DNA of 24,857 bases from a virus. Location of the stretch: IMG/VR virus record IMGVR_UViG_3300047498_000083, positions 1 through 24,857 of that record; one strand, written 5' to 3'. This document shows, piece after piece, positions 15,071-24,137 of this stretch; position 1 is the stretch's first letter, and each line of letters starts with the position of its first letter. The position numbers and the translations under genes are program-made. The notes under the pieces were generated by a model, which saw only the letters and a list, made by a program, of their open reading frames with translations, was not told the origin of the DNA and searched no databases.

Positions 15071-17091
15071 GGCAGCACCACGTTGTAATCCGATTCGAGC
15101 CCTTCGATTGCGAGCAGGACCGGCGGCCCGATCACATCGTCGCAGAGGAACGCAGCATCGATCGGCGACGTGAAGTGGCTGCCGCCGATGCCGCGATTCA
15201 TCAGGAAGTCGTTGGCCACGCCGCCATCTCGCACGGTCAGCCACACAGCGGGCGACTGTCCGGTTGGCCCCGAACCGTCGATCAGGAGGTCGGTCGGCTG
15301 GCCGTCGGCCGTCGAGAACCTGCGCCGGTTCGGTGACCACGACAAGTCGAGGAACGTGTCGCCCACTGCGAAATACGCGTCTGCCTGGCAGCCCTGGTTG
15401 AGTTGCGCGAGAGGCACGCTCATCTGCATCAGTCCGAGATTGAGGGAAATAGGGTCAGTCCGTAGCGGCGCCATGGCCCCCATGTGTTCGTACGGCAGGT
15501 CATCGACGTAGAGCTGTACGACGCCTGTTGTGACATCGAGCGAGCCTAGCACGTGATGCCACGTGCCGGCGGTCCAGTTCGGCAGCGTCCACTTGACGAA
15601 CTGATTACCGCCGACAAAACCCGGCACGTTGACGCCGATGCCCCACTGCAAAATCGTGGATGCACTGCCGTTGCCGTTCGACGTCGAGAACATCACGCCG
15701 CCGTACGGCTGATCGTCGGCAGTGTCCATCAGCTCGCCCCAGTTCGCATACCACGGATCTAGCGGTTGCAGCCACAAACTGAACAACAGGCACGTGAAGG
15801 TCGCTGGCATGCTGACATTCTGCGGCGCATTCTGCGTGCCGGCGCGCAGCGACTTGATGCCGCGGACCGGGATGCCGGGAATGATGCCGCCACCGGTAAC
15901 CGGAAGCGCGTCTATGCACTCGCGGAACAGCACCGTGGCTGTTGTCAAACCGCTAATGTCCGTCTCATGCTTGACGGTGATCGTGTCGGCGGAGAGCCGG
16001 CAGTAGGACATAAACGATATGCGCATCACGTCGGATGGCTCGATGTCGACGCCGAGCGGTGCAAGCGAGAGCTCCTCGAGGGTGCCAGCCACGCCAGATT
16101 GGGTGATCCGGCGATAGATGCGCGTGCCGTCCCACAGTTCGATCCTGATGTCCTGCCGGCCGCGCACGGCGCTGCCGCCGCACAGCGTGTAGCCGCACAG
16201 CCCGACAGAGATATAAGTGTCGGTCGCACCCACGGGCAGAGCGAGTTCGAGGTCGTGGAAAAACGTCGGTACCCACAGCGGATTTGTCTGGCCGGCGAGA
16301 TAGTACATCTTGGAGCGCCAGCGTGCGTGCGCCTCACGCCCCGCCAGGAACCACGTCATCTGACGCAAATCGAAGCCGGCGCCGCCTGTATCCGTCATCG
16401 TCGGCAGGCCGAACGTGTTGTCGAGAATGTCGTCGAGCCGCTGGTAGGTGTGCGTCAGATTGTCGGCCGTGTTTGGCTCGTCGTCGAACACAGGCTGCTG
16501 GAGATAGATGTCCCACGTCAGCGCGGATTGCGGGTAGTCGTTGGCCTGCACCGTCAGCCACCGTAAGGTCGCCGTCAGCAGCGCTCCGGACGCCTTGTTG
16601 TTCGTCGGGTCAGTCTCCGAGCGACAGGTCAGCAAGGGCATGCAGCGCGTCCCTGCCGGCCACGTGGTCGCTGGTGGCTGGGTCAGCACGATGCTGGTGT
16701 TGTTCGCCGACAGCACCGTGCACACCTCGAAGGTGAACGGGTCGCTGTAGAGGATCAGCATGCCGCCTGCGGTGTATTCGGACCACGGCTGGATGTTGCT
16801 GATGGTCGTCCCGCTGAGTGCGTCCGTCAGCCGGAACATGTCGAACCAGACGGGCACATGGAAAAAGCTGTTGCCGCCGCCGAGAGACTTTAGCAGCAGG
16901 TCGTACAGCGTGCGGGCGTTGCCGCCGACAAGAACGTCGTATTCGAGATACCGGCGCGGTGAGATACGCATCCGGCGACGCTGTTCGGCCCCGCTGGGCG
17001 AACGAAGGATGACGGTCAACCACTCGAGGGTTTCCGTCATGCCGCTCTCGAAGTTCGGCGCAATCGACCATACAGGGAGGGTGTCGGTCAT
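15067..17091 (-). CDS. minor tail protein with duplicated N-terminal module and LamG-like end
   Basis: 674 residues from the ATG at 17091 (1-nt overlap, TGATG). Residues about 1-100 (WSIAPNFESGMTETLEWLTV, RRYLEYDVL, FFHVPVWFDMFRL) belong to a family of phage tip proteins encoded just before BR0599 genes, in the place of the GTA distal tail protein. The module seems repeated at about 245-370 (WFLAGREAHARWRSKMYYL, LWVPTFFHDLELAL). Residues about 415-640 form a LamG-like jelly roll with TWHHVLGSLDVTTGVVQLYVD. It should sit between tube and hub, with the lectin-like domain outward. The family name is uncertain. Confidence 0.65.
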   Translation of the reverse strand: MTDTLPVWSIAPNFESGMTETLEWLTVILRSPSGAEQRRRMRISPRRYLEYDVLVGGNARTLYDLLLKSLGGGNSFFHVPVWFDMFRLTDALSGTTISNIQPWSEYTAGGMLILYSDPFTFEVCTVLSANNTSIVLTQPPATTWPAGTRCMPLLTCRSETDPTNNKASGALLTATLRWLTVQANDYPQSALTWDIYLQQPVFDDEPNTADNLTHTYQRLDDILDNTFGLPTMTDTGGAGFDLRQMTWFLAGREAHARWRSKMYYLAGQTNPLWVPTFFHDLELALPVGATDTYISVGLCGYTLCGGSAVRGRQDIRIELWDGTRIYRRITQSGVAGTLEELSLAPLGVDIEPSDVMRISFMSYCRLSADTITVKHETDISGLTTATVLFRECIDALPVTGGGIIPGIPVRGIKSLRAGTQNAPQNVSMPATFTCLLFSLWLQPLDPWYANWGELMDTADDQPYGGVMFSTSNGNGSASTILQWGIGVNVPGFVGGNQFVKWTLPNWTAGTWHHVLGSLDVTTGVVQLYVDDLPYEHMGAMAPLRTDPISLNLGLMQMSVPLAQLNQGCQADAYFAVGDTFLDLSWSPNRRRFSTADGQPTDLLIDGSGPTGQSPAVWLTVRDGGVANDFLMNRGIGGSHFTSPIDAAFLCDDVIGPPVLLAIEGLESDYNVVLP

Positions 17092-20000
17092 CAGCGCTGC
17101 TTCGCTCCGACGAGGGTGCGGATCGTCGGCAGGTTGCTACGGATGTGGCTGAGGGTTACCTTCTCGCCTTCCGAGGACAGCATCGCATTGGGGATCTGGC
17201 TGGGGTCCATGACCAGCACGGATCGGATGTTCACGGGCGACGGCTGGGAGGCCGTCGAGCCGCCACGGTTGAGCACGTTGCGCGGATCGCTCTTCGAGAG
17301 AACCTGCTCGCCGCGCTGGAGGATCGCTGCCTGCTCGTCGCTCGACAAGCCGACGATGGTGCCGTCGTGGAAACGCGGCGCGTTGGCGAAATAGAGTGGT
17401 GAGATCGCGCGGCTGGCGCCGCCGGACTGTCCGACGATGCCACCCTCGTGGAACAGTGCGCTCAGCCACGACCATGCACCGCTGAGGAATCCCGGTGCCG
17501 AGGCAGCGATGCCGCCACCGCCTGCCGTGCCGGGCGATGTGGCACTGTTGAAGGCAGACTCTAGCTGCTTCTCTAGGATCGTCTTGGCGAGATTCTCCAG
17601 CAGAGAACTGAAGAAGTGCAGCATCGACGCCTCGATGTTGCGGAACGCCGTGCCCCATTTCTCCGTGCCGTCGATCGCCGAACCCAGGTCGGTGGCGATG
17701 GTCGAGAATGTGGCTGATACCTCCGTCGCAAACTGCTTGCCGATGCTGGAGCGAAGTTTGGCGAGCTCCGGGTTGATCTCGGTCGCTTCGCCTCGCAGCT
17801 TGGCCAACTGCGCGGTGACGAGGCTAAGCTGGGCCGGCGTCAAATCCTTCTGCGTCGCAATCAGGGCCTGCATCGAATCGATGAGCGCGAGCAGCGGCGC
17901 GCGGGCAGCGGTGTAAGCTGCCGTGATCCGTTTGGCCGCTTCTTCGCTCGTGACCGTACCGCTCTCCTGGAGATCCTTCCAAGCGGCAGCAAGGTCGTTT
18001 CTCTCCTTGAGCATGTTGTCGATGCGCTGGAGGCCGGCTTGATCGAGCGTATTCGCCTCGGTGCCGAGTGCGCCGCCGGGAGCGGCAGCCGTCTGTGCAG
18101 CGCGCGCTCTAGCCACGAAAGCATCCGCCGTAGGCCCGGGCTGCGTCTTTTGCAAGGTCAAGCCAAACGCGAGCGCCTTATCCGCGTTGTCCTTCAGGCT
18201 GGCGCCGAGCGCGGTCGAGATAGACAGGACTTTCTCGTAGCCTTCTGCCGCCGTGATCGTGCCGGCTGCAACGGCGTCATTGAGTTCCTTGAACTGCGTG
18301 GTGCGGTCGGCTTCGAGCGTCTTCAGTTCGTTATCGTAATACTTACGCGTGGCCTCGAGTTTGAGGATTTGCTCGTTGGCAGCCACATCTGCTTCGAATG
18401 ATGCGAACGATGTTGCCTTCAGGCCGGCGGCCGTACCACCGTCTTTTTTGTACTGCGCAAGCCGTTCGGCGAGCTGTGCGTAGTGGTCGTCGATTGCCTT
18501 AAGCTGGGCCTCCAAACTATCTTTTTCGGATTTCTCGGCGGCCGACCGTAGTTGGTCGTCAGCAGTGACAAGAGACTGCCCTGCCCCGCGATTCTCCTGG
18601 GCGAGACGTGCCTTCTCACGCGCAGCGGCGATTGCACCGAGCGTATTGAGTTGGTCCGTGTCGTTGACACCGGCCTTCTCAGCGTCCTGTTTTGCTTTGC
18701 GTCGGGCGTCCTCAATCTTTTCATTGTCATTTTGATGCCGGACTTGGTTGGCCAGTTCCTTCTGAATCGCCACCTGGTCCAAGAAAGCCTTGTTCGACCT
18801 CGTGGTTGCGGCCGTCAGGTTGTTCTGCGACTGTGCCGCGCCGTCCTCCCGGTTGAAGCCCTTCCCCGGCTCGACAGCATCGCGAACCCCCGCCATCGCA
18901 ATATTCAGGCGGGATTTGGCCTCAGCAATTTTAGCGTCGTATTCCGCGAGTGCTTTGTCGAAAGCCTTTGGCAGCAGGCCGGATTTCTCCCAGCCCTGGT
19001 CAACCAGGTTCTGGCGGGATTCAATCAGACCTTGCATTTGGGACGAAGTATTAGAAGCGGTCGTGGCATCGAGGAATTTGTTCTTCACCCCGTCCAGCTT
19101 GTCGATTATGGCCGTCGCGCCAATAAGGAAGGAATTCACAGCACCGGAGTTGGCAATCGCGTCAAGGAAATGGCCGACAGCAGTGGTCGCATGCTGGAAG
19201 GCTACCGTCAGTGGTCCTTCGGCAATGTCGGCGCCCTTCTTTACCTGCGAATTGAAAGCGTCGAAAGCAATGCCTTGCGCCTTCATCGCATCTCCGTGGT
19301 CGAACGCGTCCTTTATTGCTTTCCGAGTGGCGACGCTGAGGAAGTTATACTCATCATCCAGCCGCTTGACCGCATCGTAATCGTGCCGGAATGCGTCCGA
19401 CACTTTAGCCGCAGCCTCCGGCAGGGCGATCCCGAATGTCTTGCTGAGGTTGAGCGCGGCCTCCCCGAACTTCGCCAAATCGGCCTGCCCGATCCCCGCC
19501 CGAATGAACGTTTGCAAGGCCTTACCGGCCTCGCCGAAGTTGGCGCCAAGGTCCTGCATATGCCGCTGCAACGCGACAACTGACTTGCCCGAGTACGCCA
19601 TTCCGTCGACAGAAACGGCCAACTGCGCGTTAAGCTCGCGGATCGCCGTGCTTGTGGCCGCCATGCGGATCAGTGCGGCGGCAACCGTGCCGATGACGAC
19701 AGCAGCCGGCAACAGGTAAGGGATGAGCTTGATGACTTTGGATATGCGGATATTGAAGTCTTCAAGTACGTAGCCGCCTTCGTATAGCACAGTCGTGAAG
19801 ACGGATTGTCCAGCCACTAGGCCAGTCATCGCCCGGTTTAACTGGTCAAACAAATCCTTGGCTTGATACACTTGGAGGCCAAGAACCGACATGCCGGACT
19901 GGCTGCCCTTGCCGGTACTTGGGGCACCGTGGCCACCGCCGGCCGTAGCGCCTTCCTTCTCCGCAGCGGCGATACGCGCAACCCGCGCCTTTTCTTCGGC

Positions 20001-20879
20001 GGCGGCGTCGAATGCGATATTATCGAGCTCGGCTGCCCGCCGGACGTTTTCGAACGCGGCCTGGCGCTGGAGTTCCTCCTTGGTGGCTTCATCAAAGTCT
20101 CGGTCAAACCGCTGCTCCGCCGCCAACCTATCGGCCAGCGTCTTGGCATGGTGCGCGGCATTATCCGTGTCCGCCTGCGCGCGCATCTCCTGATACGCGG
20201 TCTCGCGTTGGACCTCTTCGGCTTGCGCGGCAGCGTGATCGGCGTCAAACTTCGTGGCTGCTGCTGCGGCTTTCTCCGCGTCGGCCGCCTCCTGCACCGC
20301 CTGCTTGTGTGCCTTAAGCCTGTTGTCGTACTCGTTGATCGCCTCCGACGCGAGCGCACGGGACGCCCCGACCTGGGTGGCAGCAGCCACGAGTTGTTCG
20401 TCGGCCGCGGCAAGATCGCGCGACGACAGGCCTGCGACTTCAAGCCGCGTCGCGTACTCCGCGAGCTTGAGGACCTGTTTGGCCAGCGACGCTTCGGCGC
20501 GGTCGGACGCCTTGCCGGCCTCGATCAGCGCGTTTGCTTGAACTTTGGAGACTTCCGCGGCGCCGGCCTGCGTGGCCGCCATTTCGGCGAACTTCGTCTT
20601 GGCGGCGTCCGCCCGCGCCGTCGCTTTCTCGACACTCGCCTCGAGTGCCTTGAAGGATTCGATGTCGGCGTTTTGCCTCGCGAGCGCGGCGCGCGCCTCG
20701 TCTAGCTGACGCAGCGTGTTATAGAGCTGCTTGCTGGAGACGTCGCCTTTGGCGGCTGCGGCGGCCTGCTCGACAAGACTGGCCGACAATTTCTGGACGC
20801 TGGCAGCCACGGACTGGAAGGTTTGCGACGAAAGGTCCGTGGCTTTTAGTAATAGTTGGATATCTTTACTATCTGCCAT
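17091..20879 (-). CDS. tail length tape measure protein
   Basis: 1262 residues from the ATG at 20879, with GGAGG 9 nt upstream and an 11-nt overlap with the GT frame. Residues 1-310 are long alanine/lysine-rich coiled coil; residues about 385-405 (LIPYLLPAAVVIGTVAAALI) form a hydrophobic segment; about 410-560 resemble the prophage tape measure domain (LNAQLAVSVDGMAYSGKSVV, AGKALQTFIRAGIGQADLAKF). The C-terminus has the classic FHEGGIVG (about 1143) and FHDGTIVGLSSDEQAAILQRGEQVLS motifs. It sets tail length and is threaded into the host during DNA entry. At about 0.15 nm per residue the tail would be roughly 190 nm (inference). Confidence 0.9.
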   Translation of the reverse strand: MADSKDIQLLLKATDLSSQTFQSVAASVQKLSASLVEQAAAAAKGDVSSKQLYNTLRQLDEARAALARQNADIESFKALEASVEKATARADAAKTKFAEMAATQAGAAEVSKVQANALIEAGKASDRAEASLAKQVLKLAEYATRLEVAGLSSRDLAAADEQLVAAATQVGASRALASEAINEYDNRLKAHKQAVQEAADAEKAAAAATKFDADHAAAQAEEVQRETAYQEMRAQADTDNAAHHAKTLADRLAAEQRFDRDFDEATKEELQRQAAFENVRRAAELDNIAFDAAAEEKARVARIAAAEKEGATAGGGHGAPSTGKGSQSGMSVLGLQVYQAKDLFDQLNRAMTGLVAGQSVFTTVLYEGGYVLEDFNIRISKVIKLIPYLLPAAVVIGTVAAALIRMAATSTAIRELNAQLAVSVDGMAYSGKSVVALQRHMQDLGANFGEAGKALQTFIRAGIGQADLAKFGEAALNLSKTFGIALPEAAAKVSDAFRHDYDAVKRLDDEYNFLSVATRKAIKDAFDHGDAMKAQGIAFDAFNSQVKKGADIAEGPLTVAFQHATTAVGHFLDAIANSGAVNSFLIGATAIIDKLDGVKNKFLDATTASNTSSQMQGLIESRQNLVDQGWEKSGLLPKAFDKALAEYDAKIAEAKSRLNIAMAGVRDAVEPGKGFNREDGAAQSQNNLTAATTRSNKAFLDQVAIQKELANQVRHQNDNEKIEDARRKAKQDAEKAGVNDTDQLNTLGAIAAAREKARLAQENRGAGQSLVTADDQLRSAAEKSEKDSLEAQLKAIDDHYAQLAERLAQYKKDGGTAAGLKATSFASFEADVAANEQILKLEATRKYYDNELKTLEADRTTQFKELNDAVAAGTITAAEGYEKVLSISTALGASLKDNADKALAFGLTLQKTQPGPTADAFVARARAAQTAAAPGGALGTEANTLDQAGLQRIDNMLKERNDLAAAWKDLQESGTVTSEEAAKRITAAYTAARAPLLALIDSMQALIATQKDLTPAQLSLVTAQLAKLRGEATEINPELAKLRSSIGKQFATEVSATFSTIATDLGSAIDGTEKWGTAFRNIEASMLHFFSSLLENLAKTILEKQLESAFNSATSPGTAGGGGIAASAPGFLSGAWSWLSALFHEGGIVGQSGGASRAISPLYFANAPRFHDGTIVGLSSDEQAAILQRGEQVLSKSDPRNVLNRGGSTASQPSPVNIRSVLVMDPSQIPNAMLSSEGEKVTLSHIRSNLPTIRTLVGAKQR

Positions 20880-21506
20880 CTCGCAATTCCTCCAGAACGT
20901 TCTCCAATATCTTGCCGCCGCTCAAGACCGAAGCGATGACTGCTTGGGTCACCACGGCCTCAGTTGTAATCCGATCCGCAATCCTGTCGCGGACAAACTG
21001 TGTCTCCTCCCACACGACAGCGACGGGATAACAGTCGGCACACGGATGACCCATCTCCAGCAGCAGCGAGACGTCGCGCCTCAGGCGCTCGTGGAATTCG
21101 GCGACTCCAGGGCTGGCAGGCTGATCCCGAGGCCGCTGGCCAGCCTTGCCAGCGTCTCGCCGAGCTTTTTTGGTCCCCCACTCCCGGTGAATGTCAGTTC
21201 GAGGATCGTCTCCAGCGCCTGTACGGCCATCGGAAACGGCAGCAGTTTCGCCGTCGGCCAGGAATCCGGTTCGCCACAGCCACGCGCTATCACCATCGCG
21301 GTTATGTCTGGCACCTCCTGGAGCAGCCCCAGCAGCGTGTCCGTTAGCGGCTCGTTCCGTTCCCGCGCTGCCGCGAACGACAGGACGGCCTGTTCGACCT
21401 CCTGCCGGCGGGCTTGCAGGAGGCCGGATAGGTCGTCGAGCGACAGGCCGTGAACCGTGAAGTCGCCGACGACCTTGGTCGGTGGAGAGTAATCCCGTAA
21501 GCTCAT
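20869..21506 (-). CDS. tail assembly chaperone GT (-1 frameshift product)
   Basis: A predicted 212-residue fusion: codons 1-114 of G, a slip at A-AAA-AAG (21171-21165), then 98 codons in the -1 frame from 21165 to the stop at 20869. The T part begins ARRDAGKAGQRPRD and contains LLLEMGHPCADCYPVAVVWEET and RIADRITTEAVVTQAVIASVL. It has no start codon of its own that makes sense, and it ends at the tape measure start, as expected for gpGT proteins, which coat the tape measure before tube growth. The frame, position and size fit the conserved G-GT arrangement of long-tailed phages. Confidence 0.8.
21081..21506 (-). CDS. tail assembly chaperone G
   Basis: 141 residues from the ATG at 21506, which overlaps the tail tube stop (ATGA). 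It is helical and acidic with FAAARERNEPLTDTLLGLLQEVPDITAMVIARGCGEP, then LPFPMAVQALETILELTFTGSGGPKKLG and a short tail. It resembles other pre-tape-measure chaperones in size, place and the GGPKK slip site near the C-terminus. It should hold the tape measure protein in a soluble form in the cytoplasm. Ribosomes that do not slip stop at 21081. Confidence 0.8.
   Translation of the reverse strand: MSLRDYSPPTKVVGDFTVHGLSLDDLSGLLQARRQEVEQAVLSFAAARERNEPLTDTLLGLLQEVPDITAMVIARGCGEPDSWPTAKLLPFPMAVQALETILELTFTGSGGPKKLGETLARLASGLGISLPALESPNSTSA
21134..21171 (-). promoter_or_regulatory. programmed -1 frameshift signal
   Basis: Slippery heptamer A-AAA-AAG (plus 21171-21165), in phase with G codons 113-114, as in E. 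coli dnaX. A 10-nt spacer follows, then a perfect 7-bp hairpin CGCTGGC-AAGGCTG-GCCAGCG (plus 21154-21134) as stimulator. Confidence 0.85.
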
Positions 21507-22618
21507 TGACCCGCCGGACGTTGACGCGAGTAGACTTGGTTGAGTGTACCCAAGGTGAGGACGTCAAATGAGAACGTCATCTCTTGGATCGCATCGCCCT
21601 TGAGCTCGTAGTTACCACTCGCGATCAGTTTTACTATTGGCATGAACTGGTCGGTATTCAAGCCGACCGGGTTGTCGGCGCGGAACCTGAGCGCGCCGTA
21701 CACCGCCGACTTGTCGGTCACGACGAGCGTGCTGTCCGACGCCAGCGTGGCGTAGGTCAGCGTGATCGTGCTCTCGGGCACCACGCCGCCGCCGGGCAAA
21801 ATCGTGTATCGTCCGCCATTTAGGTCGACCAACCAGTCGGTCCCGACGACGAGCGGCGCGGCCGTGCCAGCCGAGCCGCCGGCCAGCGTCGCGCCGCTGA
21901 TCGTCAGGCCGGCACTGGTGCGAGCCAGGGCCATCGCGTTGCCGGCCAAACCCGGGGCGTTGGCGGTCAGCGTGACGACGTTGCCGACGTTGGTCGCCGA
22001 CACGCCGATCACCTGGGAATTACTATTGATATACTGTGTCAAATTCGTCATCGACCCGCCGGGATTGCCGCCGATCGCGACCTGCGGGCCGACTGGGAGG
22101 GCAGTCACGAACGTGATGACATGGCCGGCGATTGTCACCGTGTCGGCCGCTGCGACTTGTGCCGTGGCTGTGATCGTGCCGGTGGCTGCGATTTCGATGA
22201 TCGCCGTCGCCGTCAAACTCGCGAGGTCAGCCACGCCCATAGGGTTGGTCGGCGTCACGCCGATCTGATAGCTGTAACCAGGGGATACAGAAACCGTTTC
22301 GCTCAGCCCAGTCGCCGAGGACTGAGGAGCAGCAATCGTCGAGCCGGCGAACCACAGCGCTAAGTTGTCAACCGAAATGTTGTCACTTTTGAACGTTCCG
22401 CTGATGTCCTTCTTGGTTACCACGCTGAAGTCCATGGTATTGAGCCCGCTTTCGGAACTATAATGCTTAAGATCTGTAATAGCCTGGGTGAATCCGAAAC
22501 TCGGCGTATTACCGATGTACAGTTCCCCCTGACCGGTTGTTGTGCCAGGCGCGAAGGCGTTGAAGAACACCTGCCCGCGACCGAGAACGTAGTTGAAATT
22601 CGACAGTGCGCCGGACAT
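21503..22618 (-). CDS. major tail tube protein with inserted domain
   Basis: 371 residues from the ATG at 22618 (1-nt overlap, TAATG). The N-terminus (LGRGQVFFNAF, GELYIGNTPSFGFTQAI) and C-terminus (RFRADNPVGLNTDQFMPIVKLIASGNYELKGDA) are typical of phage tube proteins with a beta-sandwich fold. Residues about 145-252 are an insert with TVTIAGHVITFVT, INSNSQVIGVSATN and TANAPGLAGNAMAL, a small beta domain also found in other phage tail proteins, placed just before the tube strand VVGTDWLVDLNGGRYTIL. The protein stacks as hexameric rings; the insert would face outward. Confidence 0.8.
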   Translation of the reverse strand: MSGALSNFNYVLGRGQVFFNAFAPGTTTGQGELYIGNTPSFGFTQAITDLKHYSSESGLNTMDFSVVTKKDISGTFKSDNISVDNLALWFAGSTIAAPQSSATGLSETVSVSPGYSYQIGVTPTNPMGVADLASLTATAIIEIAATGTITATAQVAAADTVTIAGHVITFVTALPVGPQVAIGGNPGGSMTNLTQYINSNSQVIGVSATNVGNVVTLTANAPGLAGNAMALARTSAGLTISGATLAGGSAGTAAPLVVGTDWLVDLNGGRYTILPGGGVVPESTITLTYATLASDSTLVVTDKSAVYGALRFRADNPVGLNTDQFMPIVKLIASGNYELKGDAIQEMTFSFDVLTLGTLNQVYSRQRPAGQ

Positions 22619-23136
22619 TAGTTACTTCCTTCTACCCATGGGTTACTCACGTCCTCGTTGAATTGGAGTGTCAACGGGATGTAGAAATAGCTGAAGGCGC
22701 TGACGTCCGCTGCGGGGCGGCAGAATCCCGGGCCGATAGATATACTCGTGATACGACCCCCCAGACGGTAAACATCCGGGTACTCTGCGAGACCATTTGA
22801 AGTCCGGACACTCGCGACCTGAGACAAACATTGCTCAGTCGCAGCCATTAGTCCGTACACCGGATCGAGCGGATTCTGCTTGTCGTCAACCGCCCAACCT
22901 TGCAACAACAACGCCCACGCATTCAACCGGCGTAGCTTGCTTTCTTCAGCCGCGATCTCTGGCAGCGGCCGCGGGCTTTCGAGGATCGAGAGGAACGGCA
23001 CGACGTCAGCCGCGCCGAACACCGAACGGCCGCGGAACACCGACGACGATAAGTCGTAGTCGTACCCGTTATCGGGGGTGATCGTCTGCAACTGCGCGGT
23101 CAGCGCCTGCAAGATGTCGAGTTTCCTGCTAACCAC
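22618..23136 (-). CDS. tail terminator (gpU-like)
   Basis: 172 residues from the GTG at 23136, overlapping the upstream gene by 8 nt. The start RKLDILQALTAQLQTI, the central FRGRSVFGAADVVPFLSILE and W.VDDKQNPLDPVYGLMAATEQCLS are the pattern of tail terminator proteins of the lambda gpU type, which cap the tube and stop its growth. The C-terminus is beta-rich (SYFYIPLTLQF). The order after the gpZ-like protein and before the tube protein fits. Confidence 0.7.
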   Translation of the reverse strand: MVSRKLDILQALTAQLQTITPDNGYDYDLSSSVFRGRSVFGAADVVPFLSILESPRPLPEIAAEESKLRRLNAWALLLQGWAVDDKQNPLDPVYGLMAATEQCLSQVASVRTSNGLAEYPDVYRLGGRITSISIGPGFCRPAADVSAFSYFYIPLTLQFNEDVSNPWVEGSN

Positions 23137-23737
23137 CGCTGTCTAACCGTTCGAGTTGGACGTCGAGTTGGCGGAAAAACTCAGCGGTGAGCATGTCGCC
23201 GATCACGTCCGAGAGGTCGTCGGCGACGCTCCGGAACACCTGATCGACTGACGCGGCATAAAGCAAAAACAAGCCCTTACCCAACGATATGGCAGCCGCC
23301 GTGCCACGCGGCGCGCCGCCCTTGAGCCGGATCGCCAGGCCTGTGTTCCCCGAGTTCAACGGCACAAGGAACGCCCTCTGGAGCGGCACAGGTGAGCCAG
23401 GATTCACCGTCACGATCAGGCCCGGTTTGAAGGTCTGGCCAGCCCCAACACCACCCGTCACGTATCGCGCCAGGCTGGTCGCCCGCTGCCGGCCGACGAT
23501 GCCCGCCTCCAAGCTGTCCGGGCGAGCATAGATGTTGATCCCAAGCCGCGACGTGTCGTCGAGATACCCCGGTGGAAAGGCCGTCTCCTTCAACATCGCG
23601 TCTTTGATCGGTCCGGCCAAAGCATCGCGGGCCGTGTCGTTCAGGCTGATCGATAGTGCGCGCGCAGCCACCTGCGGAAACGTCGCCAGATACTCGGCGA
23701 AATTGTCCACGCCCGTGGCTAGGACTTTCACGGTCAC
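23129..23737 (-). CDS. minor tail protein Z-like
   Basis: 202 residues from a GTG at 23737 that overlaps the upstream stop as GTGA, with AGGA 9 nt upstream; an ATG nine codons earlier is less likely. Features of the minor_tail_Z family: ARALSISLNDTARDAL, an arginine-rich middle (VGRQRATSLARYVTGG), FKPGLIVTV and the end FFRQLDVQLERL. In lambda the homologue acts in tail completion and is needed for infectivity rather than assembly. It lies between head completion and terminator genes, as in other phages. Confidence 0.7.
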   Translation of the reverse strand: MTVKVLATGVDNFAEYLATFPQVAARALSISLNDTARDALAGPIKDAMLKETAFPPGYLDDTSRLGINIYARPDSLEAGIVGRQRATSLARYVTGGVGAGQTFKPGLIVTVNPGSPVPLQRAFLVPLNSGNTGLAIRLKGGAPRGTAAAISLGKGLFLLYAASVDQVFRSVADDLSDVIGDMLTAEFFRQLDVQLERLDSGG

Positions 23738-24135
23738 AGACCGACGTCCTGCACCACGTTCCATACTACACGGATCGGGCCATCATCGACATCGAGACTG
23801 TCGAGGGTCAGCGTGATCTGGTAGGCCGGGATAAAGACTTGCCCGAGCCGTTGCGGCACGACACCGCCCCACTGCGTGCCGTAGTCGTCTACAGAGGCAA
23901 CCGCAATCTCGTCGGTCGAGAATATCAGTTTATTGACGTTTTCGATAATACCGGCGTACTGGCCGGCACCACCGATTTCTCCTTGTCTGATCAGCTTCTT
24001 GTGCCAGCGGACCGAGAACCACACCGGCGTCATGCCGACGGCATCGGTGTAGCTGCCCGCGACACTCATCGTGCCGTGCACAGCCCGCCGGGTTGCAGTC
24101 TTGAGCCCCGCGAGGTCGAAGCTGGGCCCAGCCAC
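23734..24135 (-). CDS. head completion / head-tail joining protein
   Basis: 133 residues from the GTG at 24135. It begins MAGPSFDLAGLKTATRRAVHGTM, has a central VRWHKKLI and 'VNKLIFSTDEI' strand, and ends with FIPAYQITLTLDSLDVDDGP, all in the range of small beta-rich FII-type connector proteins. The position between capsid-side small proteins and the gpZ-like protein supports head completion. The family match is by size, order and fold impression, not a diagnostic motif. Confidence 0.55.
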   Translation of the reverse strand: MAGPSFDLAGLKTATRRAVHGTMSVAGSYTDAVGMTPVWFSVRWHKKLIRQGEIGGAGQYAGIIENVNKLIFSTDEIAVASVDDYGTQWGGVVPQRLGQVFIPAYQITLTLDSLDVDDGPIRVVWNVVQDVGL

Positions 24136-24137
24136 TG

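Noticed and set aside
14351-15340. Longer starts for the BR0599 (14675) and 240-residue LamG (15340) genes
   Set aside because: The extra parts are arginine-rich antisense-type sequence within the neighbouring genes; overlapping ATGA/GTGA starts with ribosome sites are better.
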